From a bacterium (GTDB lineage Bacteria > Vulcanimicrobiota > JABDET01), in assembly GCA_021800275.1 (NCBI GenBank), contig JAJYZB010000005.1, positions 1 through 64,000 on the forward strand: DNA of 64,000 nt. The letters are read 5' to 3'. A program made the translations under genes and the position numbers. Below the pieces are notes generated by a model. The model saw only the letters and a program-made list of their open reading frames with translations. It was not told the DNA's origin and did not search any database. Of the stretch, positions 31,913 to 42,008 are shown piece by piece (within the stretch, counting starts at the first letter, position 1; each line of letters opens with the position of its first letter).

Positions 31913-33130
31913 TCATCCTCCCCATATAATTTTCCCCTTTTTATTGATGTATTCGATATTTCCATTAGATCTGACAGCAGCGATTCCGTTTATAAATGGG
32001 AATGCAGCATTAAATTGAGGGGTAATCACAAAATTTCCTTTTTTATTGATGTACCCCCATTGACCCCCATTTGACAGTTTTACCGCAGCAAGCCCTTCGT
32101 TGAAAGGGAATGCTCTAGAGTACTGCGGAGTAATGACAAGGTGTCCTTTTATATTGACATATCCCCATTTATTTCCATATTCTACAGCGGCGAACCCTTC
32201 AGTAAAGGGTTCAGCAATGTCAAATTGAGGTGGAATGACAAAAGAACCACTTTTATTAATGTACCCATCTTTTCTTCCTGACTCCGCTGCAGCAAGTCCT
32301 TCTGAAAAAATTTCCGCGAAGTCAAATTGTTCATTGATCACAGTGTCACCACTCCTATTGATGTAGCCCCATTTTTCTCCCGAATTTACTGCAGCTAATC
32401 CATCATGAAAAGAACCTGCGCCATTAAATTGAGGATTTAAAATATAATTTCCCTTTTTATTGATATAGCCCCACAGATTTCCTATTTCTACGGACGCCCT
32501 TCCTTCTCTAAAAAAACCACCATTGTCATAAAGAGGATTAATAACCCACTTTCCTTTCGAATTAATGAATCCCCATTTATTTCCAACCGGAACAAGAGCT
32601 AATCCATCTGAAAATGGATAGCAAGTGTTGTACTGAGGTGAAATAGTCCATTTTCCACCGAGATTAATATAACCGCATTTTCCATTAGTCGTTAAAGAGA
32701 CTGGATCTAAGCCCTCGTGAAATTTTCCGAAATCTTCTAAGCGAAGAAATGCAAATCCTTCAAAATTGTCTTGATACATATTAGCGGTAATCTGTGAACC
32801 ATCAAAAGTCCATCCAAAATGGGGTGGAATGACCATTTTCCCTTCAGAGGTAATAAATCCCCATTCATTGTTTAATTCTACGGGATAGCGCGCATTTCGA
32901 TTTTTAAAATATTTATTTAGTATTGAGAAGCCAATGATTCCAAGAACAGCAAGAAAAACAACGACTAGAATCATGATCAATGGCAACTGCGATTTTTTCT
33001 CTGAACTTTTTGGGACTGGCAGATTTTTTGCCTCAGCAGCGGGATAAGTATCAGATTTTCCGCCGCACTCAGGGCAGAAAGTATCGCTTTCTCCCAGTTT
33101 TGCTCCACAGGAACCGCAAAATTTTGCCAT
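31913..33130 (-). CDS. zinc-ribbon, single-TM protein with WG repeats
   Basis: From the ATG at 33130 (GGAGGTG seven bases upstream) this is 405 residues. The order is an N-terminal zinc ribbon (FCGSCGAKLGESDTFCPECG), a membrane helix (LPLIMILVVVFLAVLGIIGF, about 49-68), then about ten WG beta-hairpin repeats of roughly 33 residues. Examples are KWGFINSKGKWVINPLYDNG and KWGYVNIKGHLVITPQYSRA. WG-repeat proteins are usually surface or periplasmic and of unknown function. It converges on rpmA with six bases between stops. Confidence 0.85.
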   Translation of the reverse strand: MAKFCGSCGAKLGESDTFCPECGGKSDTYPAAEAKNLPVPKSSEKKSQLPLIMILVVVFLAVLGIIGFSILNKYFKNRNARYPVELNNEWGFITSEGKMVIPPHFGWTFDGSQITANMYQDNFEGFAFLRLEDFGKFHEGLDPVSLTTNGKCGYINLGGKWTISPQYNTCYPFSDGLALVPVGNKWGFINSKGKWVINPLYDNGGFFREGRASVEIGNLWGYINKKGNYILNPQFNGAGSFHDGLAAVNSGEKWGYINRSGDTVINEQFDFAEIFSEGLAAAESGRKDGYINKSGSFVIPPQFDIAEPFTEGFAAVEYGNKWGYVNIKGHLVITPQYSRAFPFNEGLAAVKLSNGGQWGYINKKGNFVITPQFNAAFPFINGIAAVRSNGNIEYINKKGKIIWGG

Positions 33131-33350
33131 TCTCAGCACCTCCACAGGTTTTCAAGACAAATTTTACCTCTTTCTCCACAAGTTTCAATATAGATTATTA
33201 AATTTTAACAGAGAGAGGCAGAAATCCTACGCGTTACTGATGCTCGTAAAAATTAATTTAAAATTTTAATTGAACACTTTCAAGTCAATCGGTTCTAAGG
33301 AATTTTCATGGAATTTGCGGAGTCTTGTGGTGGCTGCAGAAATATAAAGC

Positions 33351-34097
33351 TCAACTTTCATATTTCAATGAAACCAAAGCTCCTGCCAGCATTGCGATGA
33401 AAAATAAAATTAGAAAAGCAGAACTGATAAAATACGGAAACTGATGCAGATGCATCATTACACCTCGCAGCAGATCAACTCCATAAGTGAGCGGATTCAA
33501 GATCGAAATGATATAAAGCCAAATAGGGATTCCGTGAAGAGGGAAAATGGCTCCGCTCAAAAAATAGAGGGGCATTATAATGAAATTCATGATCGCCCCA
33601 AATCCTTCAAAACTGGTCATCCTGGCTGCGAGAATGATTCCAAGTCCTGTTAAAGACATACTGACCAGAAACATGACCACCAGACAGATTAAAACTTCAT
33701 TGAAACTGATGTGGACTCCAACAACAGGGGCGAATAAAAGCACAAACATTCCTTGAATCATGGCAGTGGTGCTTCCGCTCAGACTTTTTCCTAAGACAAT
33801 CCATGTTCTTGGGATAGGGGCTGCCAGAATTTCTTTTAAAAATCCGAATTCTCTATCCCAAATGATTGAGATTCCGGAGCCAATGGAAGTAAAAATTAAC
33901 GTCATGGCAATAACACCTGGAAAAACAAATTGAATATAATTAAATCCATGAATATTTTTAAAAGAGGGGCGAAGCCCCATTCCAAAAGCAAAAAGCCATA
34001 AAGCCGGCCTGAAAAGAGCCGATAAAAGTTGGCTTTTTTCCCGGAAAAAGCGAAGAACATCTCTGTACCAAATGATAAAAATAGGGGTTAAATTCAT
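33351..34097 (-). CDS. ABC-2 type transport permease
   Basis: This 248-residue membrane protein has six helices of the ABC-2 (DrrB/NodJ) family. A short cytoplasmic start (IWYRDVLRFFREKSQLL) is followed by PALWLFAFGMGLRPSF and the conserved loops ILAAPIPRTWIVLGKSLSGS and MPLYFLSGAIFPLHGIPIW. It partners the ATPase encoded just upstream, which it overlaps by ATGA. The pair likely exports a small hydrophobic compound, polysaccharide or lipid; sequence cannot choose. Confidence 0.88.
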   Translation of the reverse strand: MNLTPIFIIWYRDVLRFFREKSQLLSALFRPALWLFAFGMGLRPSFKNIHGFNYIQFVFPGVIAMTLIFTSIGSGISIIWDREFGFLKEILAAPIPRTWIVLGKSLSGSTTAMIQGMFVLLFAPVVGVHISFNEVLICLVVMFLVSMSLTGLGIILAARMTSFEGFGAIMNFIIMPLYFLSGAIFPLHGIPIWLYIISILNPLTYGVDLLRGVMMHLHQFPYFISSAFLILFFIAMLAGALVSLKYES

Positions 34098-35077
34098 TTC
34101 ATTCTCTTGCTTCTCATCATGGTTCTTGCGCTGTCTTTCCAGGATCCTTCTTCTTCCCGAATTTCTCTTCCTGTCAGTTTGATGAAAACATCTTCAAGGG
34201 TAGGTCTGTGGAGATTTAAACTCTCCACTTCAACTGGAATTTCCCGAAGAAGTTTAGGAAGCCATTTTTCTGCTTCCTGCATTTCTACTCTAATTTCATC
34301 TCCATCAGTAATAGGAGTGACTCCAAGCTCTTTTTTTAAAAAAGCCAGAGCTTCCACATTGTTTTTAGTTTTTAAAGTAACCATTTCTCCTTGAACCTGA
34401 GATTTGAGTTTGCCAGGAGTGTCTAGAGCCACAATTTTTCCATGGTCAATAATGGCGATTCTGCCGCAGTTTTCAGCTTCATCCAGATAGTGTGTGGTCA
34501 GAAATAAAGAGATTCCTCTTTCTTTTTTTAGAGTTGTCAAATAATTCCAGATGTGCAGACGGGTTTGGGGATCCAGTCCTAAAGTAGGCTCATCGAGAAA
34601 AAGGATTTTAGGAGTGTGGAGGAGTCCTCTGGCGATTTCCAGGCGACGCTTCATCCCTCCTGAAAAGGTTTTGACAAGAGAATTTCGTTTATCGCTCAGC
34701 TCCACTAATTCAAGCATCCTGTCAATTTGCTTCTGCAGAAATTCGCCTTTCAATCCATAAAGGTATCCATGAAACTTTAAGTTTTCATAAGCTGTCAATC
34801 TGTCATCCAGAGTTGGTTCCTGGAAAATAATTCCAATCGCTTTTCGAACTTTCATGGGGTCTTTTAAAATACTCCATCCTCCAACAAGAGCTTCTCCACT
34901 GGTTGGCCGCAGGAGGGTGCAGAGCATTTTAATGGTGGTGGTTTTTCCGGCGCCATTAGGACCTAAAAATCCAAAAATTTCTCCTTGATAAACGGAAAAA
35001 TCAATTCCTTGAACTGCGCGAACATCTTTATAATTTTTAACGAGGTTAGAAACTAAAATAGAGAGGGTTTCAGACAT
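34094..35077 (-). CDS. ABC transporter ATPase (DrrA type)
   Basis: From the ATG at 35077 this is 327 residues; the frame is open 12 codons further but the domain starts LSILVSNLVKNYKDVRAVQG. Walker A is GFLGPNGAGKTTTIKMLC, the signature is FSGGMKRRLEIARGLLHTPK, and Walker B is ILFLDEPTLGLD, with H-loop TTHYLDEAE. The C-terminal about 100 residues (EMVTLKTKNNVEALAFLKKE) form the DrrA-type extension. It energises the downstream permease. Confidence 0.9.
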   Translation of the reverse strand: MSETLSILVSNLVKNYKDVRAVQGIDFSVYQGEIFGFLGPNGAGKTTTIKMLCTLLRPTSGEALVGGWSILKDPMKVRKAIGIIFQEPTLDDRLTAYENLKFHGYLYGLKGEFLQKQIDRMLELVELSDKRNSLVKTFSGGMKRRLEIARGLLHTPKILFLDEPTLGLDPQTRLHIWNYLTTLKKERGISLFLTTHYLDEAENCGRIAIIDHGKIVALDTPGKLKSQVQGEMVTLKTKNNVEALAFLKKELGVTPITDGDEIRVEMQEAEKWLPKLLREIPVEVESLNLHRPTLEDVFIKLTGREIREEEGSWKDSARTMMRSKRMK

Positions 35078-35163
35078 GGGATCCGGAGGCAGCAGTGGAA
35101 ACCTGCAGAACATGAGTGAAAGTTAATGATCCATGCGCAGCCATGAAATCAAATTTTAGCAAT

Positions 35164-36567
35164 TTATAATATGTATCGAGAGAGCTCTTGATCTTTCACC
35201 ACTTTTTCAAGTTTTTCTTTAACATATCCCGAATCAATGTGAATTTTTAAACCCCGTTTTTCAGGAGCATCAAAACTTAAATCTTCTAGAAGTTTTTCCA
35301 TGATAGTATGTAGCCGCCGCGCGCCAATATTTTCGGTTTGCTGGTTTACAAGGGCTGATAAGCGTGAAATTTCAGAAATCGAATCAGACTCGAATTCCAC
35401 CTCAATTCCTTCAGTTGCGAGAAGAGCAGTGTACTGCCGAATAAGGGAACTGCGCGGTTCAGTTAGAATTCTTTTGAAATCTTCTTCGGTTAAACTTTGA
35501 AGCTCTACCCGTATAGGAAATCTTCCCTGGAGTTCAGGGATTAAATCTGAAGGTTTTGAGGTATGAAAAGCCCCTGCAGCAATGAAAAGTATATGATCGG
35601 TTTTAACAGGACCATATTTTGTCATAACAGTGGTGCCTTCCACAATGGGCAAAATATCTCTCTGCACTCCTTCCCGCGAAACATCGGGTCCATGTCCTCT
35701 TTCTCTTCCCGCGATTTTATCAAGTTCATCAATAAAAACGATCCCATTCTGTTCTGCTTTAGCGACTGCTTCTCTTCTTACTTCATCATTATCAATCAGT
35801 TTTTGAGCCTCTTCCACCGCTAGAATCCGTTTGGCTTCCGCAATTGTGAGTTTTCTTTTTCTTTTTTTCTTGGGAAGCATTCCTCCTAACAGATCTTGAA
35901 AATTGATACCCATTTCCTCCATTCCCGCAGGGCTGAATACTTCAATGATGTTAGACATCGCGTCTTCCACTTCGATTTCGATCTGCTGCTGATCCAGTTC
36001 TCCTGTAGAAATTTGTTTTTTTAAAATTTCTTTCTGCTGCTCGTAAGCCGGATCATGTGGTTCTTTTTCGTTTTCCTGGGAAACCTGCTGCGTTCCGCCT
36101 AAAAAGGTCAGAAATGGATTTATGATAGGAGTTGTTTCTTTTTTTGATTTAGGGTGAAGCAGAAGCGCGATTCTCTCAACCGCTAGCGTCTGGGCTTTTT
36201 CTTCCACTTCTTTCATCCTCGCTGATTGATTCATTCGAATGGCTATTTCAATGAGATCCCTGATCATGCTCTCCACATCTCTGCCCACATATCCTACTTC
36301 AGTATATTTTGTGGCTTCTACCTTCAAAAAAGGAGCATCAACCAGTTTTGCCAATCTACGCGCGATTTCTGTTTTCCCAACTCCTGTTGGTCCGATCATT
36401 AAAATATTTTTTGGGATGACCTCGTCTTTTAGATCGGGATCAAGTTTTTCTCGACGATAGCGATTGCGGATTGCCACTGCAACCGCCCTTTTAGCCTCTG
36501 ATTGACCTACAATATATTTATTTAGCTCTTCAACGATTTTTTTGGGCGTTAACTCTTGTTTGTTCAT
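35164..36567 (-). CDS. hslU: HslU ATPase of the HslUV protease
   Basis: This 467-residue AAA+ unfoldase is complete. Walker A is [20 protein letters not shown], the pore loop is in [20 protein letters not shown], the intermediate domain spans about 110-250, Walker B is [13 protein letters not shown], and the sensor region includes [12 protein letters not shown]. The C-terminus (LSRYIL) has the hydrophobic tail that inserts into HslV. hslV, normally adjacent and upstream, is absent: a kinase gene occupies that place and overlaps the hslU start by 38 bases. HslV must be encoded elsewhere or HslU acts alone. Confidence 0.95.
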   Translation of the reverse strand: MNKQELTPKKIVEELNKYIVGQSEAKRAVAVAIRNRYRREKLDPDLKDEVIPKNILMIGPTGVGKTEIARRLAKLVDAPFLKVEATKYTEVGYVGRDVESMIRDLIEIAIRMNQSARMKEVEEKAQTLAVERIALLLHPKSKKETTPIINPFLTFLGGTQQVSQENEKEPHDPAYEQQKEILKKQISTGELDQQQIEIEVEDAMSNIIEVFSPAGMEEMGINFQDLLGGMLPKKKRKRKLTIAEAKRILAVEEAQKLIDNDEVRREAVAKAEQNGIVFIDELDKIAGRERGHGPDVSREGVQRDILPIVEGTTVMTKYGPVKTDHILFIAAGAFHTSKPSDLIPELQGRFPIRVELQSLTEEDFKRILTEPRSSLIRQYTALLATEGIEVEFESDSISEISRLSALVNQQTENIGARRLHTIMEKLLEDLSFDAPEKRGLKIHIDSGYVKEKLEKVVKDQELSRYIL

Positions 36568-39500
36568 TTTCTTTCGATTCTCCTTTGGGAAGAGTTAAAT
36601 AAAAGGTGGATCCGCTGCCAACCTGGCTTTCAACCCAGATTTTTCCTCCTTGAGCTTCAATTAATTTTTTTGAAATATAGAGTCCTAATCCGGTTCCTGA
36701 AACCAGGCGAGCTGCTTTTGAATCCACTCTATGGTATCGTTCAAAAATTTTTTCCAACTGATCTTGTGGAATTCCCATTCCTTGATCTTTTACGCTCAAA
36801 TATAAACGTTCTTTTTTTTCAGAGCCGGAAATTTCGATGATTCCACCTGTGGGTGAATATTTAACAGCGTTAGACATTAAATTATTTAAAACCTGTTCAA
36901 CCTGGTCTGGATCTCCATAGGCTTCTGGATAAGACTCGGGAAAATTTAAAGCGAATTTGTGATTTTGAGCAGAAACTTTAAACATTTCTACAACTCTTGA
37001 AGCCATTTCCTTTAAATTAAAAGGCATCATATGAATACTCAATCGCCCGGATTCGATCCTTGATAAATCTAAAAGATTATCCAGCAATCTTGCAAATCTA
37101 TCCATTTCAGAGTTGATGGCATTTAAAGAATCTCTTCTAAGTTCAGGAGTCAATCTTTCTTCAAATCTTAAAAGGGTGGCTGCATACCCCTTGATCGCTG
37201 TTAAAGGTGTTCTTAAATCATGAGAAACAATGGATAAGAAGTCATTTTTAGACTGTTCTTGTTTCTTTTCTTCTGAGATGTCGTGCAGCAGAATAACCCA
37301 GCCCAGAGGTTTGCCGTCAAAACTTTTTACAAAGGAATAAACTGAACGCAGGTGGGTTTCATCTCCTTCCCGAGCAATAATTCCTTCTTCTTTAAAGATT
37401 TCTTCAATCTCTTTCTTCGGGGTTTCAGGAAGGAAAATTTTGAATGTGCCTGCGATATTCTGATAAGCTTCCTCACAGGAAATTCCAATGACCTCATCTG
37501 CGTTTAAACCGGTTAAATTTTCAGCGGCTTCATTGACAAGAATAATTTTCCCCAGCGCGTCCAGAATAACGACTCCATCACCCATTTGATTTACAATGGC
37601 TTCCATTTTGTTTTTTTCAAGGAGGGCTTCATCATAAAGTCTAGCATTTTCAACTGCTACTGCCACATGATGAGCAAAAAGTCGAATGAAATCAATTTCG
37701 CCTGAGGTATAGGATGCGCTGGATTGTCTTCCAAGGGCAAGAAGACCAAAGACTCTTTCTTTCAACTGGAGAGGAACAAAAACGATACTTCCTTCATTCA
37801 TCCAGGGGACAATTTCTTCTTCAAGTTTTTCGATAGAAGAAAAGGGTTGAATTTTTCCTTCTTTGAGATTTTTTACAACCTCTTTTTTAAAATGGAGAAC
37901 TTCTCCATGAGCTGCTTTTGGAAATCCATAAGAAGCGGTTAAAGAGAATTTTCCCGTTTCATTTAACAGGGCTAGAAGGCAAAATTCGTGTCCCAGCAGT
38001 TCAGCCGACACTTTAACCAGATGATCAACTCTTTCTTTGAAATTCATGATAGAGGCAATTTCTGTGACAACAGCGTTTAAGTTTCCAAGTTCAAGTGAAT
38101 ATTCGGAACTTTCTTTGTATAGTCGAGCATTCTCAAATGCAAGAGCAAGTTGATTAGAAATATTCATCAGAAGATCTTGCTCTGAATCTCCAAGAGCATT
38201 TGTCACAGAGCTGGTTAAAGTTAAAATTCCTCGCACATTTTCCTTGGAGACTAGGGGAAAACAGTAAAGGGAGGAGATTTCGTTTCCCAGCAGTTTTTTC
38301 AGGTCTCGATGTTCTTCAAGATTATGAAACAAAATCGGCTTTTTATCAAGAAGTGTTTGAAATCGAGCTTTTTCTTTTGTGAGTAAAGGAATTTCATATC
38401 TCTGCTGCGTTTCAGCGCTTAAGCCGCGAGCAGCCATCAACTTTACTTTTCTTTCTCTCTCGCCTTCTATTTGATGAATAGCAATTGAAGAGATAGGGAT
38501 CGTTAAAATTTCTTCAATCTTATCCAGAGAAGTTCTTAAAATTTCTTCCAGATCAAGAGATTTCGAGAGTGAAAGGCTGAACTCATATAAGAATTTCATT
38601 CTATGGCTTTGTTTTTCGAGTTCTTGATAGGCTGTTTCCAGCTTTTTTTTACTTTTTTCTAAAAGATTGTGTTTTTTCTCCAGTTCTCGGGATTGATCTT
38701 CCAGGGTTTTATTTTGTTTCAGCAGAATTTGGTTTGACTTTCTTTCTCTATCATGCAGCAGAGCGTTTTCAATCACCAGGGCCGCCCGAGAAGCGATTAA
38801 CATTAAAGTTTTAATGTCATCATCTGAAAAATCTCGTTTTTTTGATATCATGCCGGCATTGATGATCCCGATCCTTCTTCCTTCTACCATTAATGGAACA
38901 GACAGCAGGCTTTCAACCCTTTCTAGAGGATCTGGAGGAGGCAGCCACTTGGGATCCTGACTTTTATCGCTGGTTGTGTAAGGCTTTCCAGTTTTCATAA
39001 CCCAGCCCGCTATTCCTTCACCGACACGCATTTTCTTTAGACTGAACGAACCTGGACCTCGGGAAGTTTTTAAATAGAGTTCTTTTTTTTCTTCATTCAA
39101 AAGGAAAATGGAAACTCTGTCAACTTTTAAAAGTCTGGCGACAATCTCAGTTGTTAACTCAAGCGCCTGATCTAAATTTGAGGTGGAGCTCAAAACAGCG
39201 GATAATTCATAAGCTGCCACTTCATAAAGGGTTGAAAGTTCTTTGATGCGCGCGTTTGAAATGTCCATATTTTGAATTCGTTCAATCGCCATGGCAATCT
39301 GGTTTGCAATAGTCATGTAAAATTCAATTTTTTCTTCCTGAAAGGCGTATGAATTTTTCGATTCTGCCAGGACCATTCCCATGGTTTGATGTCCAACAAG
39401 AGGAATGCAGCAGACTGATCCCGAGCGTTTTTTTATGTATTTCCAGGGATCAGAATTAGGAAGATGATTTTCGATCATGGGAACTTTTTCTTCTAAAGCC

Positions 39501-40168
39501 AGGCATCCTTTCAATTCTCCTTTTTCTGAAATGAGCTGACAGAAACTCTCTTTTTTCTTATCAGACATAAGCCAGATCTGTACTTTTTCGCAGTGAAAAA
39601 TTTTTTCAAGTTCCCTTGATAACTGCTCGATGAAAGCGTTTAAACTTACGTCTGCGGGGTGTGAGTTGACAAGAGCAGTGATGCGCATAATAGATGACAA
39701 TTCATTTAATTTTTCCTGTGTTTGAACATGTCCAAGACAGTCATCCAGGATGGGGGCAATTTCAAGGATCTTTTCCTGCATCTGTTTCACGCTGGTTTCA
39801 GAAAATGAAGTAAGAGAGTATCGGGCTGAAAAAACAACTCCGATCAGGCTGCGAGAAAATAAAATTGGAAAACAGATCGCGGATTTAATTTTTGTCAGGT
39901 TAAATGGAGGATTGAAACGAGGATCAAGTCCAATTTCATTCAAAACTAAGGGAGCCTTTTCCCTGGCGGTCCATCCCACCATTCCATCGCCAAGATGAAT
40001 ACGGGTTGTTTTCGTTTCTCCATGGATGCCGCGCAAAATCTTAGGGGTTAAAATTTCTCGCAGCGGATCAAAAAGAAAAACGACGGTCACATCGGCGTCA
40101 AAGAATCCTGCGCTTAAATCGGCAAAACCATTGAGAAGTTCTTCAAGGGATGGATGAGCTAATAACAT
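36530..40168 (-). CDS. multi-GAF, PAS-containing sensor histidine kinase
   Basis: I start this very large soluble kinase at the ATG at 40168 (GGAAGGAA just upstream; 1212 residues); the frame is open to 40246 but overlaps miaB. The order by eye is about five GAF-like domains (for example [40 protein letters not shown]) with a coiled coil in the middle ([20 protein letters not shown]), a PAS domain ([20 protein letters not shown]), then HisKA with the phosphoacceptor in [20 protein letters not shown], and HATPase ([29 protein letters not shown]). No membrane helix is visible, so it senses cytoplasmic signals. No response regulator is adjacent. Confidence 0.9.
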   Translation of the reverse strand: MLLAHPSLEELLNGFADLSAGFFDADVTVVFLFDPLREILTPKILRGIHGETKTTRIHLGDGMVGWTAREKAPLVLNEIGLDPRFNPPFNLTKIKSAICFPILFSRSLIGVVFSARYSLTSFSETSVKQMQEKILEIAPILDDCLGHVQTQEKLNELSSIMRITALVNSHPADVSLNAFIEQLSRELEKIFHCEKVQIWLMSDKKKESFCQLISEKGELKGCLALEEKVPMIENHLPNSDPWKYIKKRSGSVCCIPLVGHQTMGMVLAESKNSYAFQEEKIEFYMTIANQIAMAIERIQNMDISNARIKELSTLYEVAAYELSAVLSSTSNLDQALELTTEIVARLLKVDRVSIFLLNEEKKELYLKTSRGPGSFSLKKMRVGEGIAGWVMKTGKPYTTSDKSQDPKWLPPPDPLERVESLLSVPLMVEGRRIGIINAGMISKKRDFSDDDIKTLMLIASRAALVIENALLHDRERKSNQILLKQNKTLEDQSRELEKKHNLLEKSKKKLETAYQELEKQSHRMKFLYEFSLSLSKSLDLEEILRTSLDKIEEILTIPISSIAIHQIEGERERKVKLMAARGLSAETQQRYEIPLLTKEKARFQTLLDKKPILFHNLEEHRDLKKLLGNEISSLYCFPLVSKENVRGILTLTSSVTNALGDSEQDLLMNISNQLALAFENARLYKESSEYSLELGNLNAVVTEIASIMNFKERVDHLVKVSAELLGHEFCLLALLNETGKFSLTASYGFPKAAHGEVLHFKKEVVKNLKEGKIQPFSSIEKLEEEIVPWMNEGSIVFVPLQLKERVFGLLALGRQSSASYTSGEIDFIRLFAHHVAVAVENARLYDEALLEKNKMEAIVNQMGDGVVILDALGKIILVNEAAENLTGLNADEVIGISCEEAYQNIAGTFKIFLPETPKKEIEEIFKEEGIIAREGDETHLRSVYSFVKSFDGKPLGWVILLHDISEEKKQEQSKNDFLSIVSHDLRTPLTAIKGYAATLLRFEERLTPELRRDSLNAINSEMDRFARLLDNLLDLSRIESGRLSIHMMPFNLKEMASRVVEMFKVSAQNHKFALNFPESYPEAYGDPDQVEQVLNNLMSNAVKYSPTGGIIEISGSEKKERLYLSVKDQGMGIPQDQLEKIFERYHRVDSKAARLVSGTGLGLYISKKLIEAQGGKIWVESQVGSGSTFYLTLPKGESKENEQTRVNAQKNR

Positions 40169-41486
40169 TTCCTTCCAACCCCCACGAGTATCCGTTTTTA
40201 ATATGAACCTTCTGCAGAGTTCCAATGATTTTTGGATTTCCATCAAAGACAGAGATTCGATTGGTCCTTGTTCTCCCTGTCAGGCGATTGATGTTTTTCT
40301 TTGAAGGTCCTTCAACAAGGACTTCCTGAATAGAGCCGACATACTCTTTGTTTTTTTTCTCAACCATCTGATTCGACAATTCAATTAAGAGTTGCAGTCT
40401 TTCTTTTTTTACTGATTCAGGAACTTGATCCTCAAATTTTGCGGCTTTTGTTCCTTCTCTTGGAGAATAAGCGAACATGAACGCTTGATCAAATTGTATT
40501 TCTCGATAAGCAGTTAGAGTTTTCTGAAACTGCTCTTCTGTTTCTCCAGGAAAACCCACAATTAGATCAGTTGTAATGCTGGCCGATGGAATGAGAGTTC
40601 GAATTTTGCAAACCAATTTCTTGTAATCTTCATAAGTATATCCTCTTCTCATTTTTTTTAAAATTTCATCATCTCCTGATTGAAGAGGAAGATGGAAGTG
40701 TTCACATACCTTATCAAGGGATGCAATTTTTTCAACCAATTCCAGTGAGAAATATTTTGGATGACTGGTAATAAATCGAATTCGATCAATTTTGTCAAGG
40801 CTGTTGATAAGAGCCAGCAGCTCGCTAAAAGAATATTCAGGTCCCAGGTCAAATCCATAAGTATTGACATTTTGTCCTAACAGCGTAATTTCTTTAAATC
40901 CATCTTCAGCCAGGTTTTGTATTTCTCTCATTAATGATTTTGGGTGACGGCTCCTTTGTTTTCCACGGACAAATGGAACAATACAGAAAGTACAGAATTG
41001 ATCGCACCCATAACTGATGGGAACAAACGTGAAAATTTCGCTCCGTCTTTTAACTGGAAGACCTTCTTCTTCCCGATCTTTCCTATTTGATAGTTCAAGG
41101 ATGGGTCCTTTTCCTGATCTTATTTCTTGAATTAAATAGGGAAGTCTTCCCTGTTTGTAAGTTCCAAGAACCAGATCCACATAAGGGAATCTCTCTAAGA
41201 ACTTTTTTCCATCTTTTTGGGACAAACAGCCTACGACTCCAAGAATTAAATCGCGGTTTTTACGTTTCTTCTCTTTCAGCTCTCCTAGTTTTCCATAGAC
41301 TTTTAAGTCCGCATTCTCTCTGACGCAGCAGGTGTTAAAAAGAATAAGGCTGGCTTCTTCAATCGTTGGAGCTTTAGCAAAGTTCATTTGATCCAATACT
41401 GCTTCTATAACTTCGGTGTCAGAGACATTCATTTGACAGCCATAAGTTTGAATATAATATTGTTCTTTTAATGTCAAGGCACTCAT
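40143..41486 (-). CDS. miaB: tRNA methylthiotransferase MiaB
   Basis: This 447-residue radical-SAM enzyme makes 2-methylthio-N6-isopentenyl-adenosine at tRNA position 37. The N-terminal UPF0004 domain has QTYGCQMNVSDTEVIEAVLD, the Cys of LFNTCCVREN and VVGCLSQKDG. The radical-SAM cluster is in YGCDQFCTFCIVPFVRGKQR. TRAM-domain strands close it (VLVEGPSKKNINRLTGRTRT). It overlaps the presumed start of the kinase gene by 26 bases. Confidence 0.93.
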   Translation of the reverse strand: MSALTLKEQYYIQTYGCQMNVSDTEVIEAVLDQMNFAKAPTIEEASLILFNTCCVRENADLKVYGKLGELKEKKRKNRDLILGVVGCLSQKDGKKFLERFPYVDLVLGTYKQGRLPYLIQEIRSGKGPILELSNRKDREEEGLPVKRRSEIFTFVPISYGCDQFCTFCIVPFVRGKQRSRHPKSLMREIQNLAEDGFKEITLLGQNVNTYGFDLGPEYSFSELLALINSLDKIDRIRFITSHPKYFSLELVEKIASLDKVCEHFHLPLQSGDDEILKKMRRGYTYEDYKKLVCKIRTLIPSASITTDLIVGFPGETEEQFQKTLTAYREIQFDQAFMFAYSPREGTKAAKFEDQVPESVKKERLQLLIELSNQMVEKKNKEYVGSIQEVLVEGPSKKNINRLTGRTRTNRISVFDGNPKIIGTLQKVHIKNGYSWGLEGNVISSSIP

Positions 41487-41597
41487 CAGCTACGGGGAAA
41501 AATTCTCTGGTTTTAGGAAAATTCCCCCTTTCACAGACTCCAGGATGGTCAGCGATTCTTCCAGGTATTTTAGTTCATTTAGAGAAATAAAGAGAAC

Positions 41598-42008
41598 ATG
41601 GGAAGACATAAGGCTAGAGAAATAGCGCTGACTGAGTTGTATGCCACTGAGGTAGGTGGAAAAATAGAAGTTGATATTCTAGATTTGCCGCTATCCCCTG
41701 ATTCATCTCAGAAGTTTTCAAAAGAACTGACAATAGCAGTCCAAAATCACTTAAATGAGATTGATTCTAAAATTGTCACTCATACTCCTGAATGGCCGCT
41801 TCATCGGATGCCTGTTTTAGATCGAATTATTATTAGACTGGCTGTTGCAGAAATGCTTTATTTTCCAGAAATTCCTTTTGAAGTGGCTGTTGATGAGGCA
41901 GTAGAATTAGCAAAAAAGTATGGGGATGTGAACTCGCCTGCTTTCATTAATGGTGTTCTGGCAGCCATTCACCGCGAATCTGCTGCTCCTCTCCAACTGC
42001 CTGAATGA
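41598..42008 (+). CDS. nusB: transcription antitermination factor NusB
   Basis: This 136-residue helical RNA-binding protein starts MGRHKAREIALTELYATEVG, the arginine-rich start that contacts boxA RNA. HRMPVLDRIIIRLAVAEMLY and VAVDEAVELAKKYGDVNSPA follow, then FINGVLAAI, all typical. It works with NusE in rRNA antitermination. It opens a plus-strand run and overlaps the PBP gene by ATGA. Confidence 0.92.
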   Translation: MGRHKAREIALTELYATEVGGKIEVDILDLPLSPDSSQKFSKELTIAVQNHLNEIDSKIVTHTPEWPLHRMPVLDRIIIRLAVAEMLYFPEIPFEVAVDEAVELAKKYGDVNSPAFINGVLAAIHRESAAPLQLPE

